64,000 nucleotides of DNA, from contig NJBM01000016.1 of assembly GCA_005223045.1 (NCBI GenBank), forward strand, positions 62,001 through 126,000, given 5' to 3'. The position numbers and the translations under genes were made by a program. This document shows, piece after piece, positions 1 to 7,827 of the stretch. The DNA comes from Planctomycetes bacterium B3_Pla (GTDB lineage Bacteria > Planctomycetota > Phycisphaerae > Sedimentisphaerales > Anaerobacaceae). How positions within the stretch are numbered: position 1 is the stretch's first letter; every line of letters begins with the position of its first letter. The notes beneath the pieces are model-generated. The model did not search any database. It was not told where the DNA came from and worked only from the letters and a program-made list of their open reading frames with translations.

Positions 1-571
1 CGGAGGCAACTAAGAGTCCGTTGTAATGGAAAAGAGACGGTATCGCGTTCTTATAGTTTTGCAATTGCGTGAATGCCTTCGCTACCGTTGCGTTCTCATC
101 GGCGGGATTCTTTAGCTCGATAACCACTAAAGGCAATCCATTGACAAAGATCACCACGTCTGGGCGTTTGGTCACATTGTTCTCAGTCACCGTAAACTGA
201 TTGCAGACTACAAATTCGTTATTAGTGACTTCGTCAAAGTCAATCAGCCGGACCTTATCTCCCTTTATGCCGTCCTCGCCCATCACTTCAACTTCGATCC
301 CCTCGGTGAGCAGTCTGTGAAATGCCTCGTTATTGTCGATAAGGCTCTGAGTGGGTGGATTGAGCACTTGACGCAATGCCTGCTCTTTGGCCTCCTGCGG
401 AATACTTGAATTGAGCGTATCGACAGCGTTCTTGAGCCGGGCTAATAAAATAACCTCGCCTAAATCCCGACGTTCTTCTTCCTGCTGCTCCGGGGCAAGA
501 TAATCGAAGCCCTGACTTTGCAAAAGTTCGATTACATATTCTTCAACGTCGGATTCAAAAATCGGAAGCAT
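1..571 (-). CDS. hsdR: Type I restriction enzyme R subunit, N-terminal part (cut by window edge)
   Basis: This is the start of the motor/nuclease subunit of a type I restriction-modification complex; only the first 190 residues lie in the window. A PD-(D/E)xK nuclease core is visible: Asp138 in 'RPDVVIFVNG' and Glu152-x-Lys154 in 'VVIELKNP', the usual N-terminal nuclease domain of HsdR. The helicase domains lie beyond the left edge. The ATG at 571 follows the stop of the Mrr-like gene by two bases, so it is the last gene of the hsd operon seen here. A diverged copy of its first codons lies about 1.1 kb upstream (1589-1672). Family assignment is firm; whether the whole protein is intact cannot be judged. 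Confidence 0.88.
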   Translation of the reverse strand, partial: MLPIFESDVEEYVIELLQSQGFDYLAPEQQEEERRDLGEVILLARLKNAVDTLNSSIPQEAKEQALRQVLNPPTQSLIDNNEAFHRLLTEGIEVEVMGEDGIKGDKVRLIDFDEVTNNEFVVCNQFTVTENNVTKRPDVVIFVNGLPLVVIELKNPADENATVAKAFTQLQNYKNAIPSLFHYNGLLVAS

Positions 572-573
572 AA

Positions 574-1533
574 CTACAACACCTGGTCAAATGGGTTTTT
601 GTCTATAATTGCTGAACGGACTTTCTTTTTCAATAAATCCTTCAAGTCACCCTTTCTTTCCAATAGCATTACGATTTCTCTTAACGTGCACAAAACTACT
701 ACTTTGTGATGAAGAGCCTCTCTACATGTATTTACAGCAGGTGCAGTAAAATCAGAAGCAGAAATTATAATAGCACGACTTTCTGTACGATGATAAATCC
801 GAACAAGATGCTGAGACACTTCAGGAGTACCAAGAGGGTCGCTCCACCATTTCATCTCAACGAAGTAGATGTGACTGTCAAATTCAACTACACCATCGAT
901 TTGTTCCAGTACGCCTTCTCCGGCGTTGCCGACCAGAGCAAAGGCGTCCCGTATGCCAATCTCGAACACTTTGAATAGATTGTTAAGCACTGCCTCCGTC
1001 GTCTTGCCGCGTTTTTGTGGATTTTGAATTGAAAAGAGTTGAAACAACTCGTTTCTTACCTGGTCGATATTTCTTTGTCGTTGTTGAAGTGCTTCTTTTT
1101 CAGCTTGTTCCTTCTCAAGGCGAATTTGGCGTTCGTGTACTCGCTCTATATTCATTCGGGTGAAACTGTCTTTGACATTTACCACATCCCGAATTTCGGC
1201 GACGAGTCCTTTCGCTTTCAACTTATCACTCTCCCAGCAAGCAGAAAAGTTCTCAAATTCAATGACTCGTTTGAGTACCTCCCGCCGTTCACGCAGACAA
1301 AGTTCGCCTTTCTCATTGAGTTTCGTAAGTATTTGTCGGACGATCTCATATTTTGTGATTTCAGAAGGATTTTGTTTCCACAGTTTGTGTGGAGCAGACA
1401 TCAATACCTGAGAAATGCCTGCTCCCTTGAAGAAGAGGAATACGTCTTTTTTGCTCCGATTGAGAAGTGGGATGACATCAATGAGCAAATTCATCAATTC
1501 AGGTGGATAGTGGAAAGTAATGTCAATACTCAT
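574..1533 (-). CDS. Mrr-like restriction endonuclease domain protein
   Basis: A 319-residue protein with a helical, charged N-terminal half (residues about 60-165, coiled-coil-like with many Glu/Arg) and a C-terminal PD-(D/E)xK domain. The nuclease motif is seen as 'GKTTEAVLNNLF' with Glu180, then Asp213 and Glu226-x-Lys228 in 'YFVEMKWW', the layout of Mrr-family (PF04471-type) endonucleases that often cut modified DNA. It sits between the AlbA_2 gene and hsdR in the same direction and is therefore probably co-transcribed with the type I system. It is wedged between a short diverged copy of the hsdR start and the real hsdR, so it looks like a late insertion. The N-terminal half is unrecognised; function as nuclease is inferred from the motif. 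Confidence 0.75.
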   Translation of the reverse strand: MSIDITFHYPPELMNLLIDVIPLLNRSKKDVFLFFKGAGISQVLMSAPHKLWKQNPSEITKYEIVRQILTKLNEKGELCLRERREVLKRVIEFENFSACWESDKLKAKGLVAEIRDVVNVKDSFTRMNIERVHERQIRLEKEQAEKEALQQRQRNIDQVRNELFQLFSIQNPQKRGKTTEAVLNNLFKVFEIGIRDAFALVGNAGEGVLEQIDGVVEFDSHIYFVEMKWWSDPLGTPEVSQHLVRIYHRTESRAIIISASDFTAPAVNTCREALHHKVVVLCTLREIVMLLERKGDLKDLLKKKVRSAIIDKNPFDQVL

Positions 1534-1588
1534 ACTACTGTCTCACGAAACTCAAATGAATACCTCACCTTTGCCGTCCGTTCATCAG

Positions 1589-1672
1589 TTACGGCAAAAG
1601 ACAGGCAAAGCCCTGCCCTTGCAGAAGCTCGATCATAAATTCTTCAACATCGGATTCAAAAATCGGCTTCAC
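1589..1672 (-). pseudogene. Diverged duplicate of the hsdR 5' end (27 codons)
   Basis: A GTG-started frame overlapping the AlbA_2 stop (TAG/GTG share one base) reads VKPIFESDVEEFMIELLQGQ and stops after 27 codons. The live hsdR starts MLPIFESDVEEYVIELLQSQ. Over the first 22 codons I count 13 differences in 66 bases (about 80 percent identity). Several are synonymous (GAT/GAC, GAG/GAA, CTG/TTG, TTT/TTC), so the two copies diverged as coding sequence. It is best read as the beginning of an older hsdR allele left behind when the Mrr gene and the present hsdR arrived. Confidence 0.75.
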
Positions 1673-2889
1673 TATTGCCGCACGTTCCGGATTCCATTTT
1701 TGGTATAATTGGGGCTGCCAGGCAAGCCGCAAGCATTCCCTACAGCGTCAAATATCGGCTTCATAACAGTTGGTACTTCCTTATCAAGACTATCAGCCGT
1801 CACTTCGGGTAATAGCACAACATCTCTGTCTATTGGATGAGAATCTGAACTAAAAAAATCTGTCCACATATAAGCACCTTTACAGCCAAGCAGCGTCATC
1901 GAGATAACAATTGGAGCCTCAATCCCAAGTGTCTTGTATCCGTTGAAATAGCTCTTGACAGCGCTGACTACAGATGCTTCGTAAGCCTTACTCGCAATAA
2001 ACGCCGTACCGCCCTTTTGGGGAGTCTCTCCGCGTTTAGTACTGAGAATCTTCGCATATACCGCTTCAATGGTCCCATCAAAGAAGGTTTGGCAGTAGCT
2101 GTCACACATTCCCGTGTTTCTATCTGCAAGGTATGTCAAGAAGCCATCCAGATTGTATCTGCGATCCCAGCCGCTAACAGCGATAGGGGCAAATTTCATT
2201 ATCAAATTGTGCTCGTCACTGAAATCTAATCGTTTTCGGTTAAGAAAAGAGTTCAGGGGTAAAACGTGCAAAACCAACCGATGCGACGTAGATAACCGCA
2301 ACGGTGTTTCATCAGCCATAATCTTGGCCAGTTGGTCTTGTAGAAAACTGCGAATACGCTCCGCCTGCGAATCAGTAGCCAGAAATGCGTTTCTAATCTC
2401 CTGAACATCAAGTTGATATTTGCCCACAGAGTTTCGACAATAAAAGCGAGACGTGTTTTTGAATGTTACCATGTGTGGTGATGCAAAACTCTGAGAAATG
2501 CGTATCACAATCACAAATCCCTCACCATTGTCACCATATCCGGAGATTTCCTTTACATGAATCTGCACTCGCGGTGCAATCCCAGTACGAACGAGGTTTT
2601 CTATTTGCAACTTAGCTTCATCTGCATTTACACCTTTGATAGGTACAACAGCTTCTGGTTCCCCAGTTCTTTTACCGTCCTCATCAACTGCTTCTTTAAT
2701 TCCATATATCACATCCCCACCGGAGGCATTTGCAAACGAAGATATATCCGCCAAAAACTCCTTCTTGTCACTATCTTGGCGACCTAGGAGCGTTTTCTTG
2801 TATTCAAGAGTCTTTAGCTCGCTAACCTTATTCTCGATCAAATAATCAATGTCGGCCTGGGAAATATCACCGAAGTTCTTCTGAATCAT
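1672..2889 (-). CDS. AlbA_2 (Schlafen-like) domain protein in hsd operon
   Basis: A 405-residue protein with an N-terminal AlbA_2/Schlafen-type domain (residues about 15-175). Seen are 'LKTLEYKKTLLG' followed by 'FLADISSFANASGGDVIYGI', the family signature, then a beta-rich stretch ending 'FYCRNSVGKYQLDVQEIRNAF'. The C-terminal 220 residues are unrecognised. AlbA_2 proteins are predicted nucleic-acid binding or RNase-like proteins and are frequent guests in type I restriction operons. The start ATG overlaps the hsdS stop (ATGA), so translation is probably coupled to hsdS. The stop overlaps the GTG of the hsdR remnant, suggesting that hsdR originally followed directly. The exact role in restriction is unknown. 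Confidence 0.75.
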   Translation of the reverse strand: MIQKNFGDISQADIDYLIENKVSELKTLEYKKTLLGRQDSDKKEFLADISSFANASGGDVIYGIKEAVDEDGKRTGEPEAVVPIKGVNADEAKLQIENLVRTGIAPRVQIHVKEISGYGDNGEGFVIVIRISQSFASPHMVTFKNTSRFYCRNSVGKYQLDVQEIRNAFLATDSQAERIRSFLQDQLAKIMADETPLRLSTSHRLVLHVLPLNSFLNRKRLDFSDEHNLIMKFAPIAVSGWDRRYNLDGFLTYLADRNTGMCDSYCQTFFDGTIEAVYAKILSTKRGETPQKGGTAFIASKAYEASVVSAVKSYFNGYKTLGIEAPIVISMTLLGCKGAYMWTDFFSSDSHPIDRDVVLLPEVTADSLDKEVPTVMKPIFDAVGNACGLPGSPNYTKNGIRNVRQ

Positions 2890-4115
2890 GTCACTTCCTC
2901 CGTCGTCTTTTCTGCATCCTTCACTCGTATCTCCCCCTTCATCAGTTTCGGTAAAAGCAGATCACGCAAATGTGAGAGGGTTTGGGTTTGGGAATAGTTA
3001 GTGAAAATCTTTGCGTCAACTTTACCGGCTATTGGATTAAAAGTTGTTATGATTTTGTTATCTGGAATAATCGTTTCTATATTTGCAAAAGCATCTTTTC
3101 CTATGCTGCCAAAAACCGTCCCCTCCGACTCGAATATATTAAAAGCTCCCTGTAAAGATTTTATTTTGTACAATGTGTATGATTTGTATTTCCCTCTGAC
3201 GGCACCAAGCCCTCGTCCTATGCAACATCTTTCTGAGGCAACATTGATATCACCCACAGGTGCACGCACGCTAACCAAAACATCAAATCTTTCCGCTATT
3301 CGTTTTGCCTCCGTTGTGAAAAGTCTCGTTTTGGGAAACCTTTCTTGAAACTCAGCTCTACCCTGAAAGAAAACCATCCCGTCACCAGATTCGTTATAGC
3401 TTCTCCCCTTGGGAGATTGTCCCATAACAATCTTAAATTCATCCCCCAGCGTCCCCCACCTCCAGCCTTCGGGCAAGCCGGTTGAATTGTCTATCTTCAA
3501 CTTTTTGCCGTTGACGGTGAAATTGACAAACCATTCCTTGAAGATCGTCTGTGCGATTTCTTCAAGGGTCTTATTCTGCTGCCGCAATAACTCTATCTTG
3601 TCGTCAAAAAGGCCGAGAATGCTCGCTACCTCTCTTTGGACAGTGATCGAGGGAAGTGTGATATACATTCTTCTCTGCTCTGTCAAGCTCACATAATCAG
3701 CCATATCAGACTGACCCTTGACTCCATTCACCTGCGACGAAAACTCATAGCTCTTCATCCAGTAATAAAGGAAGCGAGGCCATATTGCATTTTGATCCAG
3801 GCTTCTCCAGTAACACAGTTGAGGCGAATAGACAAACCTTGGCGTTGTGCAGCGGACAAATGCCGTCCGGCCTACGGTGCCTTTAGAAGTAAATACCACA
3901 TCACCCGGTTGGCTGACTTTGCCGCCAACATCCTCCAATCGGTCACAGGGAAAACGATCAGCATCCAGAAAATTGAAGCCATTGTTAATGGTGCCAGCAC
4001 GAGCGAAAGGTAAACCTTCTTCTGCTAATTCCGAGTTCTTGGCTCGATACCCATCGCCGATTTCCAGAACGTTGCTATGAATCAAATCACTTGTCTTATA
4101 CGTATTGCTGTCCAT
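2886..4115 (-). CDS. hsdS: Type I restriction specificity subunit S
   Basis: The DNA-recognition subunit (409 residues), which binds HsdM and HsdR and sets the target sequence. The layout is typical: target recognition domain 1 (residues about 1-150, 'EIGDGYRAKNSEL', 'PFARAGTI'), a conserved helical spacer ('REVASILGLFDDKIELLRQQ', 'EEIAQTIFKEWFV', about 155-205), recognition domain 2 (about 215-370) and a closing helix ending 'LRDLLLPKLMKGEIRV'. The first domain begins almost at the start codon. Just upstream a separate 29-codon frame looks like the start of another hsdS allele. The stop overlaps the AlbA_2 start by ATGA. Confidence 0.9.
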   Translation of the reverse strand: MDSNTYKTSDLIHSNVLEIGDGYRAKNSELAEEGLPFARAGTINNGFNFLDADRFPCDRLEDVGGKVSQPGDVVFTSKGTVGRTAFVRCTTPRFVYSPQLCYWRSLDQNAIWPRFLYYWMKSYEFSSQVNGVKGQSDMADYVSLTEQRRMYITLPSITVQREVASILGLFDDKIELLRQQNKTLEEIAQTIFKEWFVNFTVNGKKLKIDNSTGLPEGWRWGTLGDEFKIVMGQSPKGRSYNESGDGMVFFQGRAEFQERFPKTRLFTTEAKRIAERFDVLVSVRAPVGDINVASERCCIGRGLGAVRGKYKSYTLYKIKSLQGAFNIFESEGTVFGSIGKDAFANIETIIPDNKIITTFNPIAGKVDAKIFTNYSQTQTLSHLRDLLLPKLMKGEIRVKDAEKTTEEVT

Positions 4116-4116
4116 A

Positions 4117-4206
4117 TCAATATGCAGAGATCGTCTGTCCTACGATTGCAGAGCCTTCGATATTCTCCGCCACCTGCATCAGTGTTGTTTCTTTCCAGCT
4201 ATTCAT
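4117..4206 (-). pseudogene. 29-codon frame resembling an hsdS start
   Basis: Directly after the GIY-YIG stop (TAA immediately followed by ATG) a frame reads MNSWKETTLMQVAENIEG and so on, stopping after 29 codons, one base before the hsdS ATG. 'WKETTL..VAE' is how many HsdS proteins begin, so this may be the leftover start of a different specificity allele. It could also act simply as a coupling leader for hsdS. The resemblance is judged by eye only. Confidence 0.4.
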
Positions 4207-4890
4207 TTACTTACCGGCTTTTCTCCAGCTTTTTCGCAAGCGTTGAAGCTCTTTCCTGCATGTATTACTTTTGTTGCCTTTGATATTGAAACGAAGGTTG
4301 CCCCCGAAATTTCGGATCATCAATTCTTCGATTCTTTCAGCCTTAGATGTTCTGACCCATGAAACTCTTGCGTGCTGAAAAATCCAGCGATTCAGTTTCT
4401 GTTTTTCATTTTCGCCATTCAATTGCATTGCAGAATTCAATTTGATCTCTGGCCCCAATAAGGCCGCCAAGCTTTGACGTAATGTTGAACCCTCGCTGTT
4501 CTGATTCAAGTGATCTCCTATCCGATCTCTCAGCGTTCTGCCTCTCTTTTTTCCCGCTATGCCAATATACAATAAATACCAATCTCTGTTGGCAGCAGAA
4601 TCGAGCACAATTTTCTGGGGACTCGGAGTATTGACGGTGAAATAAGTCCCAAAGTGATTATCGAAGTACCAGGCATAGACGCCGGGGGCTTGAGGTATCA
4701 ATTGATTTCTATTGTAGATTTCTTCTGGACTATGCGTGACGGGGTCAAAGAAAGCCTTGATCTGTTCCAGAAGCCGCGATTGTCTCCCTGATAGTTTCTT
4801 GATATAGCCACAACGAAAGCATCTGTTGCCATCCCACTGGGAGTCACAACTGGGACATAGCGTAGTCTTTCTAAACCAGTTAAAGACCAT
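4207..4890 (-). CDS. Zinc-ribbon GIY-YIG nuclease-like protein
   Basis: A 227-residue protein starting with a zinc ribbon (Cys12-x2-Cys15, Cys24-x2-Cys27), followed by a GIY-YIG type nuclease fold. The two short strands read 'PGVYAWYF' (GVY at 70-72) and 'WYLLYIG' (YIG at 108-110). They are followed by 'LRDRIGDHL' supplying the conserved Arg, a Glu in 'KAERIEELMI' and a late Asn in 'GNLRFN', so the usual catalytic set (Tyr, Tyr, Arg, Glu, Asn) seems present. It lies inside the hsd operon between the TIR-like gene and hsdS, same strand. A DNA-nicking accessory role in defence is inferred; no close relative is recognised. Confidence 0.7.
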   Translation of the reverse strand: MVFNWFRKTTLCPSCDSQWDGNRCFRCGYIKKLSGRQSRLLEQIKAFFDPVTHSPEEIYNRNQLIPQAPGVYAWYFDNHFGTYFTVNTPSPQKIVLDSAANRDWYLLYIGIAGKKRGRTLRDRIGDHLNQNSEGSTLRQSLAALLGPEIKLNSAMQLNGENEKQKLNRWIFQHARVSWVRTSKAERIEELMIRNFGGNLRFNIKGNKSNTCRKELQRLRKSWRKAGK

Positions 4891-4953
4891 ATCCCAGCCC
4901 CTCGAACCTGCCCAATGTAGTTTCTTTTCCGTCAGACGGCATTTTCTTTGATT

Positions 4954-5733
4954 TCAAAAAGGTATATCGTCGTCAGATGTAGGTTCTTTTAGCTTATATG
5001 CTATTTTTAGTTCAAATCGGCTTTGGTTTTCGTTAATCCAACGGATAGCCTTTTCCGTTAGCTTGAATGCTCTATATTCATTGCCCTGATAATCCGTTTC
5101 ATCTGCCACGAGCAGCATTTCTTTTTTTAACAATGAAGCGATGGCCAAACTCGCCGCTAATTCATTAAAACCTGCTTTAGCTAAATCTTGTTTCAGGAGG
5201 TAGCCACTTTTTGAGTCACTGTCATAAAAATCCTTCATTATGGATATTATGACGGCCTGTTCATGTGGCTGCATTTCACCACTGGCTTTTACACCGGTTT
5301 CGAGTGGAGGTAGTTCAAATAGATTCTTTTCTGCTTTCAATAGAGCAATTAACTTCTCTGTGATCCTTCTACTTAGCTCTTCAAAGTCACTGGAGGACTC
5401 AACAGAATAGGGAATTATGAAACGGTGCTGCACATCAAAAGGATATTTCTCTTTTCGTTCGCTTGAGCAGACTAAACAGACATCTTTACTAATGGCTAAG
5501 GCGTAACCCAACTCAAACCAGACATTAGGATCGTCTGTAGTAATATCAGCAAAACAAATCGCGGCGTTCTTTATGCCGACCTCAATATCTCTAATTGGGA
5601 CGCTCACGGCGGGGTCTTTGTCAACGCGATATGGCCGTAATCCCGCATTTGTGATTGCATCCTTGAATACGTCATCATAGCGTTTATTAAACGGATTCCT
5701 AAAAGGTTGTATTACAAAACACGTCTTATCCAT
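4954..5733 (-). CDS. TIR-like / nucleoside deoxyribosyltransferase-fold protein
   Basis: A 259-residue protein whose N-terminal 130 residues show the Rossmann-like pattern of TIR-like and nucleoside 2-deoxyribosyltransferase-like proteins. 'CFVIQPF' forms strand one, then come 'YRVDKD', '[24 protein letters not shown]' in parts (FADIT 61-65, WFELGYA 72-78, candidate catalytic Glu74) and 'DVCLVCSS'. In defence systems such domains often hydrolyse NAD or modified nucleotides. The C-terminal part (about 150-240) looks like a winged helix. I chose the ATG at 5733, which overlaps the hsdM stop by eight bases; a TTG four codons earlier is possible. Location inside the hsd operon supports an anti-phage role, but enzyme activity is inferred. 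Confidence 0.65.
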   Translation of the reverse strand: MDKTCFVIQPFRNPFNKRYDDVFKDAITNAGLRPYRVDKDPAVSVPIRDIEVGIKNAAICFADITTDDPNVWFELGYALAISKDVCLVCSSERKEKYPFDVQHRFIIPYSVESSSDFEELSRRITEKLIALLKAEKNLFELPPLETGVKASGEMQPHEQAVIISIMKDFYDSDSKSGYLLKQDLAKAGFNELAASLAIASLLKKEMLLVADETDYQGNEYRAFKLTEKAIRWINENQSRFELKIAYKLKEPTSDDDIPF

Positions 5734-7282
5734 TCGACACCTCAAAACCTACTTTTGAAAGCTGCTGTCTGATCTCTTTATTGAGTTTCCTTTCCTCTTC
5801 CATTTGCCCGGCAAGCTCAGCGGTTAATTTCTTCATTTTTTCTTCAAACGGTATGCCGTCATCTTCTTCCTCTTTGACTCCGACATACCTGCCCGGCGTC
5901 AAGACGCAGTTATGCTTTTTGATTTCCTCCGGCGTCGCCGATTTGCAGAAGCCCTTCAAGTCTTCGTATTCACCATTCTTTGTCCGCCAGTTGTGATAGG
6001 TGTCTGCTATCTTGGCAATATCTTCATCGGCAAATTCGCGGTGCGTGCGATCCCTCATAAAGCCGATCTCACCTGAGTCGATAAAAAGGATTTCCCCGCT
6101 TCGCTTTCTCTCATGGTTGCCCGTTCTCTTGCGTGAGATAAACCAAATACAGGCAGGAATACCGGTATTGTAGAAAAGCTGCTTGGGCAGGCCTATGATA
6201 CAATCGACAAGGTCATTCTCGATTAGCTGATTTCTTATTTCACCCTCGTTATTTGTTTGCGAAGAAAGGGAACCATTGGCAAGGACACAGGCCATTATGC
6301 CTTTGGGCGATAAATGATAGATCATGTGTTGCAGCCATGCGTAGTTGGCATTGGAGGCTGGGGGGACGCCGTATTTCCAGCGTGCGTCTTTCTGCACCAA
6401 TTCGCCCGACCAGTCACTGTCGTTGAAGGGCGGGTTCGCAAGGATAAAGTCGGCCTTTAGGTCTTTGTGGGCGTCGTTAAGAAATGAGCCTTCATTGTTC
6501 CATTTTACCTGTGAGCCGTCTATCTGGCGGATTGCAAGATTCATCCGGCAGAGGCGGTACGTTGTTTGGTTGGACTCCTGGCCGTAGATGGAAATATCGT
6601 TGACCTTGCCCTGATGGGATTCGACGAACTTCTCGCTCATTATGAACATTCCGCCTGAACCACAGCACGGATCAAATACCCGGCCTTTATACGGCTCTAT
6701 CATTCCGACCATCAGGCCGACGATTGATTTGGGGGTATAGAATTGCCCGCCCTTCTTGCCTTCGGCGTTGGCGAATTCGCCTAAGAAGTATTCATAAACC
6801 CTGCCTAAAATGTCCTTAGCCTTGGCCGCTTCGTCGCCGAGGGCGATATTGCCGACAAGATCAATAAGGCCGCCCAGGGAGGTTTTATCGAGGTTGGGCC
6901 GGGCATAGACTTTGGGCAAGATGCCTTTGAGGGTCTGGTTCTCTTTTTCGATGGCCGTCATCGCATCATCGACATCTTTTCCGATGGATGGGAGCTTTGC
7001 CCGGCTGTGAAGATATGACCATCGAGCGGTTTGAGGGACGAAAAAGACGTTTTCCGCCCTGTATTCGTCGGCGTCTTCGGGGTCTGCCCCTTTGTATTCC
7101 CCTTTGCCCTCGATAAGTCTCTGGTGCAGGGCCTCGAAAGAATCTGAAATATACTTGAGGAAGATAAGCCCCAAGACGATGTGCTTATACTCGGCGGCGT
7201 CCATATTCTTTCGCAGCTTATCTGCCGCCTTAAACAGGGTCTTCTCGAAGTTTTCCGCCTTGCTGTTCTTTTTTTTCGCCAT
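5726..7282 (-). CDS. hsdM: Type I restriction-modification methyltransferase subunit M
   Basis: Adenine-N6 DNA methyltransferase subunit (518 residues), first gene of the operon. Seen are the N-terminal helical domain (1-150, '[22 protein letters not shown]'), the bridging '[13 protein letters not shown]', the SAM-binding motif I 'FDPCCGSGG' (203-211) and the catalytic motif IV 'NPPF' (283-286). A C-terminal helical tail probably contacts HsdS. Length is normal for the family. It protects host DNA and together with HsdS can act as a stand-alone methylase. The stop overlaps the start of the TIR-like gene. Confidence 0.95.
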   Translation of the reverse strand: MAKKKNSKAENFEKTLFKAADKLRKNMDAAEYKHIVLGLIFLKYISDSFEALHQRLIEGKGEYKGADPEDADEYRAENVFFVPQTARWSYLHSRAKLPSIGKDVDDAMTAIEKENQTLKGILPKVYARPNLDKTSLGGLIDLVGNIALGDEAAKAKDILGRVYEYFLGEFANAEGKKGGQFYTPKSIVGLMVGMIEPYKGRVFDPCCGSGGMFIMSEKFVESHQGKVNDISIYGQESNQTTYRLCRMNLAIRQIDGSQVKWNNEGSFLNDAHKDLKADFILANPPFNDSDWSGELVQKDARWKYGVPPASNANYAWLQHMIYHLSPKGIMACVLANGSLSSQTNNEGEIRNQLIENDLVDCIIGLPKQLFYNTGIPACIWFISRKRTGNHERKRSGEILFIDSGEIGFMRDRTHREFADEDIAKIADTYHNWRTKNGEYEDLKGFCKSATPEEIKKHNCVLTPGRYVGVKEEEDDGIPFEEKMKKLTAELAGQMEEERKLNKEIRQQLSKVGFEVSNG

Positions 7283-7332
7283 TTCAGATTTCCCAAAGCG
7301 CTTCCGTGTGACAGGAACCTCTCAAGACCCTA

Positions 7333-7361
7333 AGTCTAACGCTCCAAACGCCGAAAATCAA
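7333..7361 (-). promoter_or_regulatory. Predicted sigma70 promoter for the hsd operon
   Basis: On the minus strand TTGATT (7361-7356), a 17-base spacer and TAGACT (7338-7333) form a reasonable -35/-10 pair about 50 bases before the hsdM ATG. It is a visual match only; it is the only good pair I saw close to hsdM. Confidence 0.4.
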
Positions 7362-7827
7362 CCACATTCCCACTGCCGGAACCCATAAGCCCTTGTAAAA
7401 AGGGCGTAGCAAAGCCCAAACAGAATGCCCCCCTATAGAGCAAAGCGTATCTCACCCCCCAAATGTTGATGGTCTTTTTCTAAGAATTTCACTTTTTTTT
7501 TCAGATTTTCTTGGAAAATGTGCAGATTTTTTCAGTCTGGCCCACAGAATCCCCCAAAAACATCATTTTGTAACACTCTCTCCAAAGCAGAAGACGAGCG
7601 CCTAAACCTTCAGATTCACAGGCTTATGGCTCTCGTTGTCCTGGTTGGATGAAACGATTTCTTCCCTTTCAGAGGTGCCATTTAATGATAACCGATTGAT
7701 AAGAACCTCTCTGACCATTTCTCTGTTGTATTGAACATTGATGTCTCAGAGGAACGGTAGAGTGAATTGAGAACATACAGTACAATCTGAAAGTGAAAAG
7801 GGCATTGTCCTCCATGCGTACCCGATG
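7362..7827. other. Intergenic region without recognised gene
   Basis: About 470 AT-rich bases between hsdM and the membrane-protein gene. A small GCCCTT/AAGGGC hairpin occurs near 7388-7405 and there are long T-runs near 7485-7540. I see no open frame with a good ribosome-binding site and no recognised RNA. Confidence 0.4.

Noticed and set aside
1039..1638. 199-codon + strand frame opposite the Mrr gene
   Set aside because: Phe/Ser/Leu-rich antisense of the Mrr-like gene, with no start signal.
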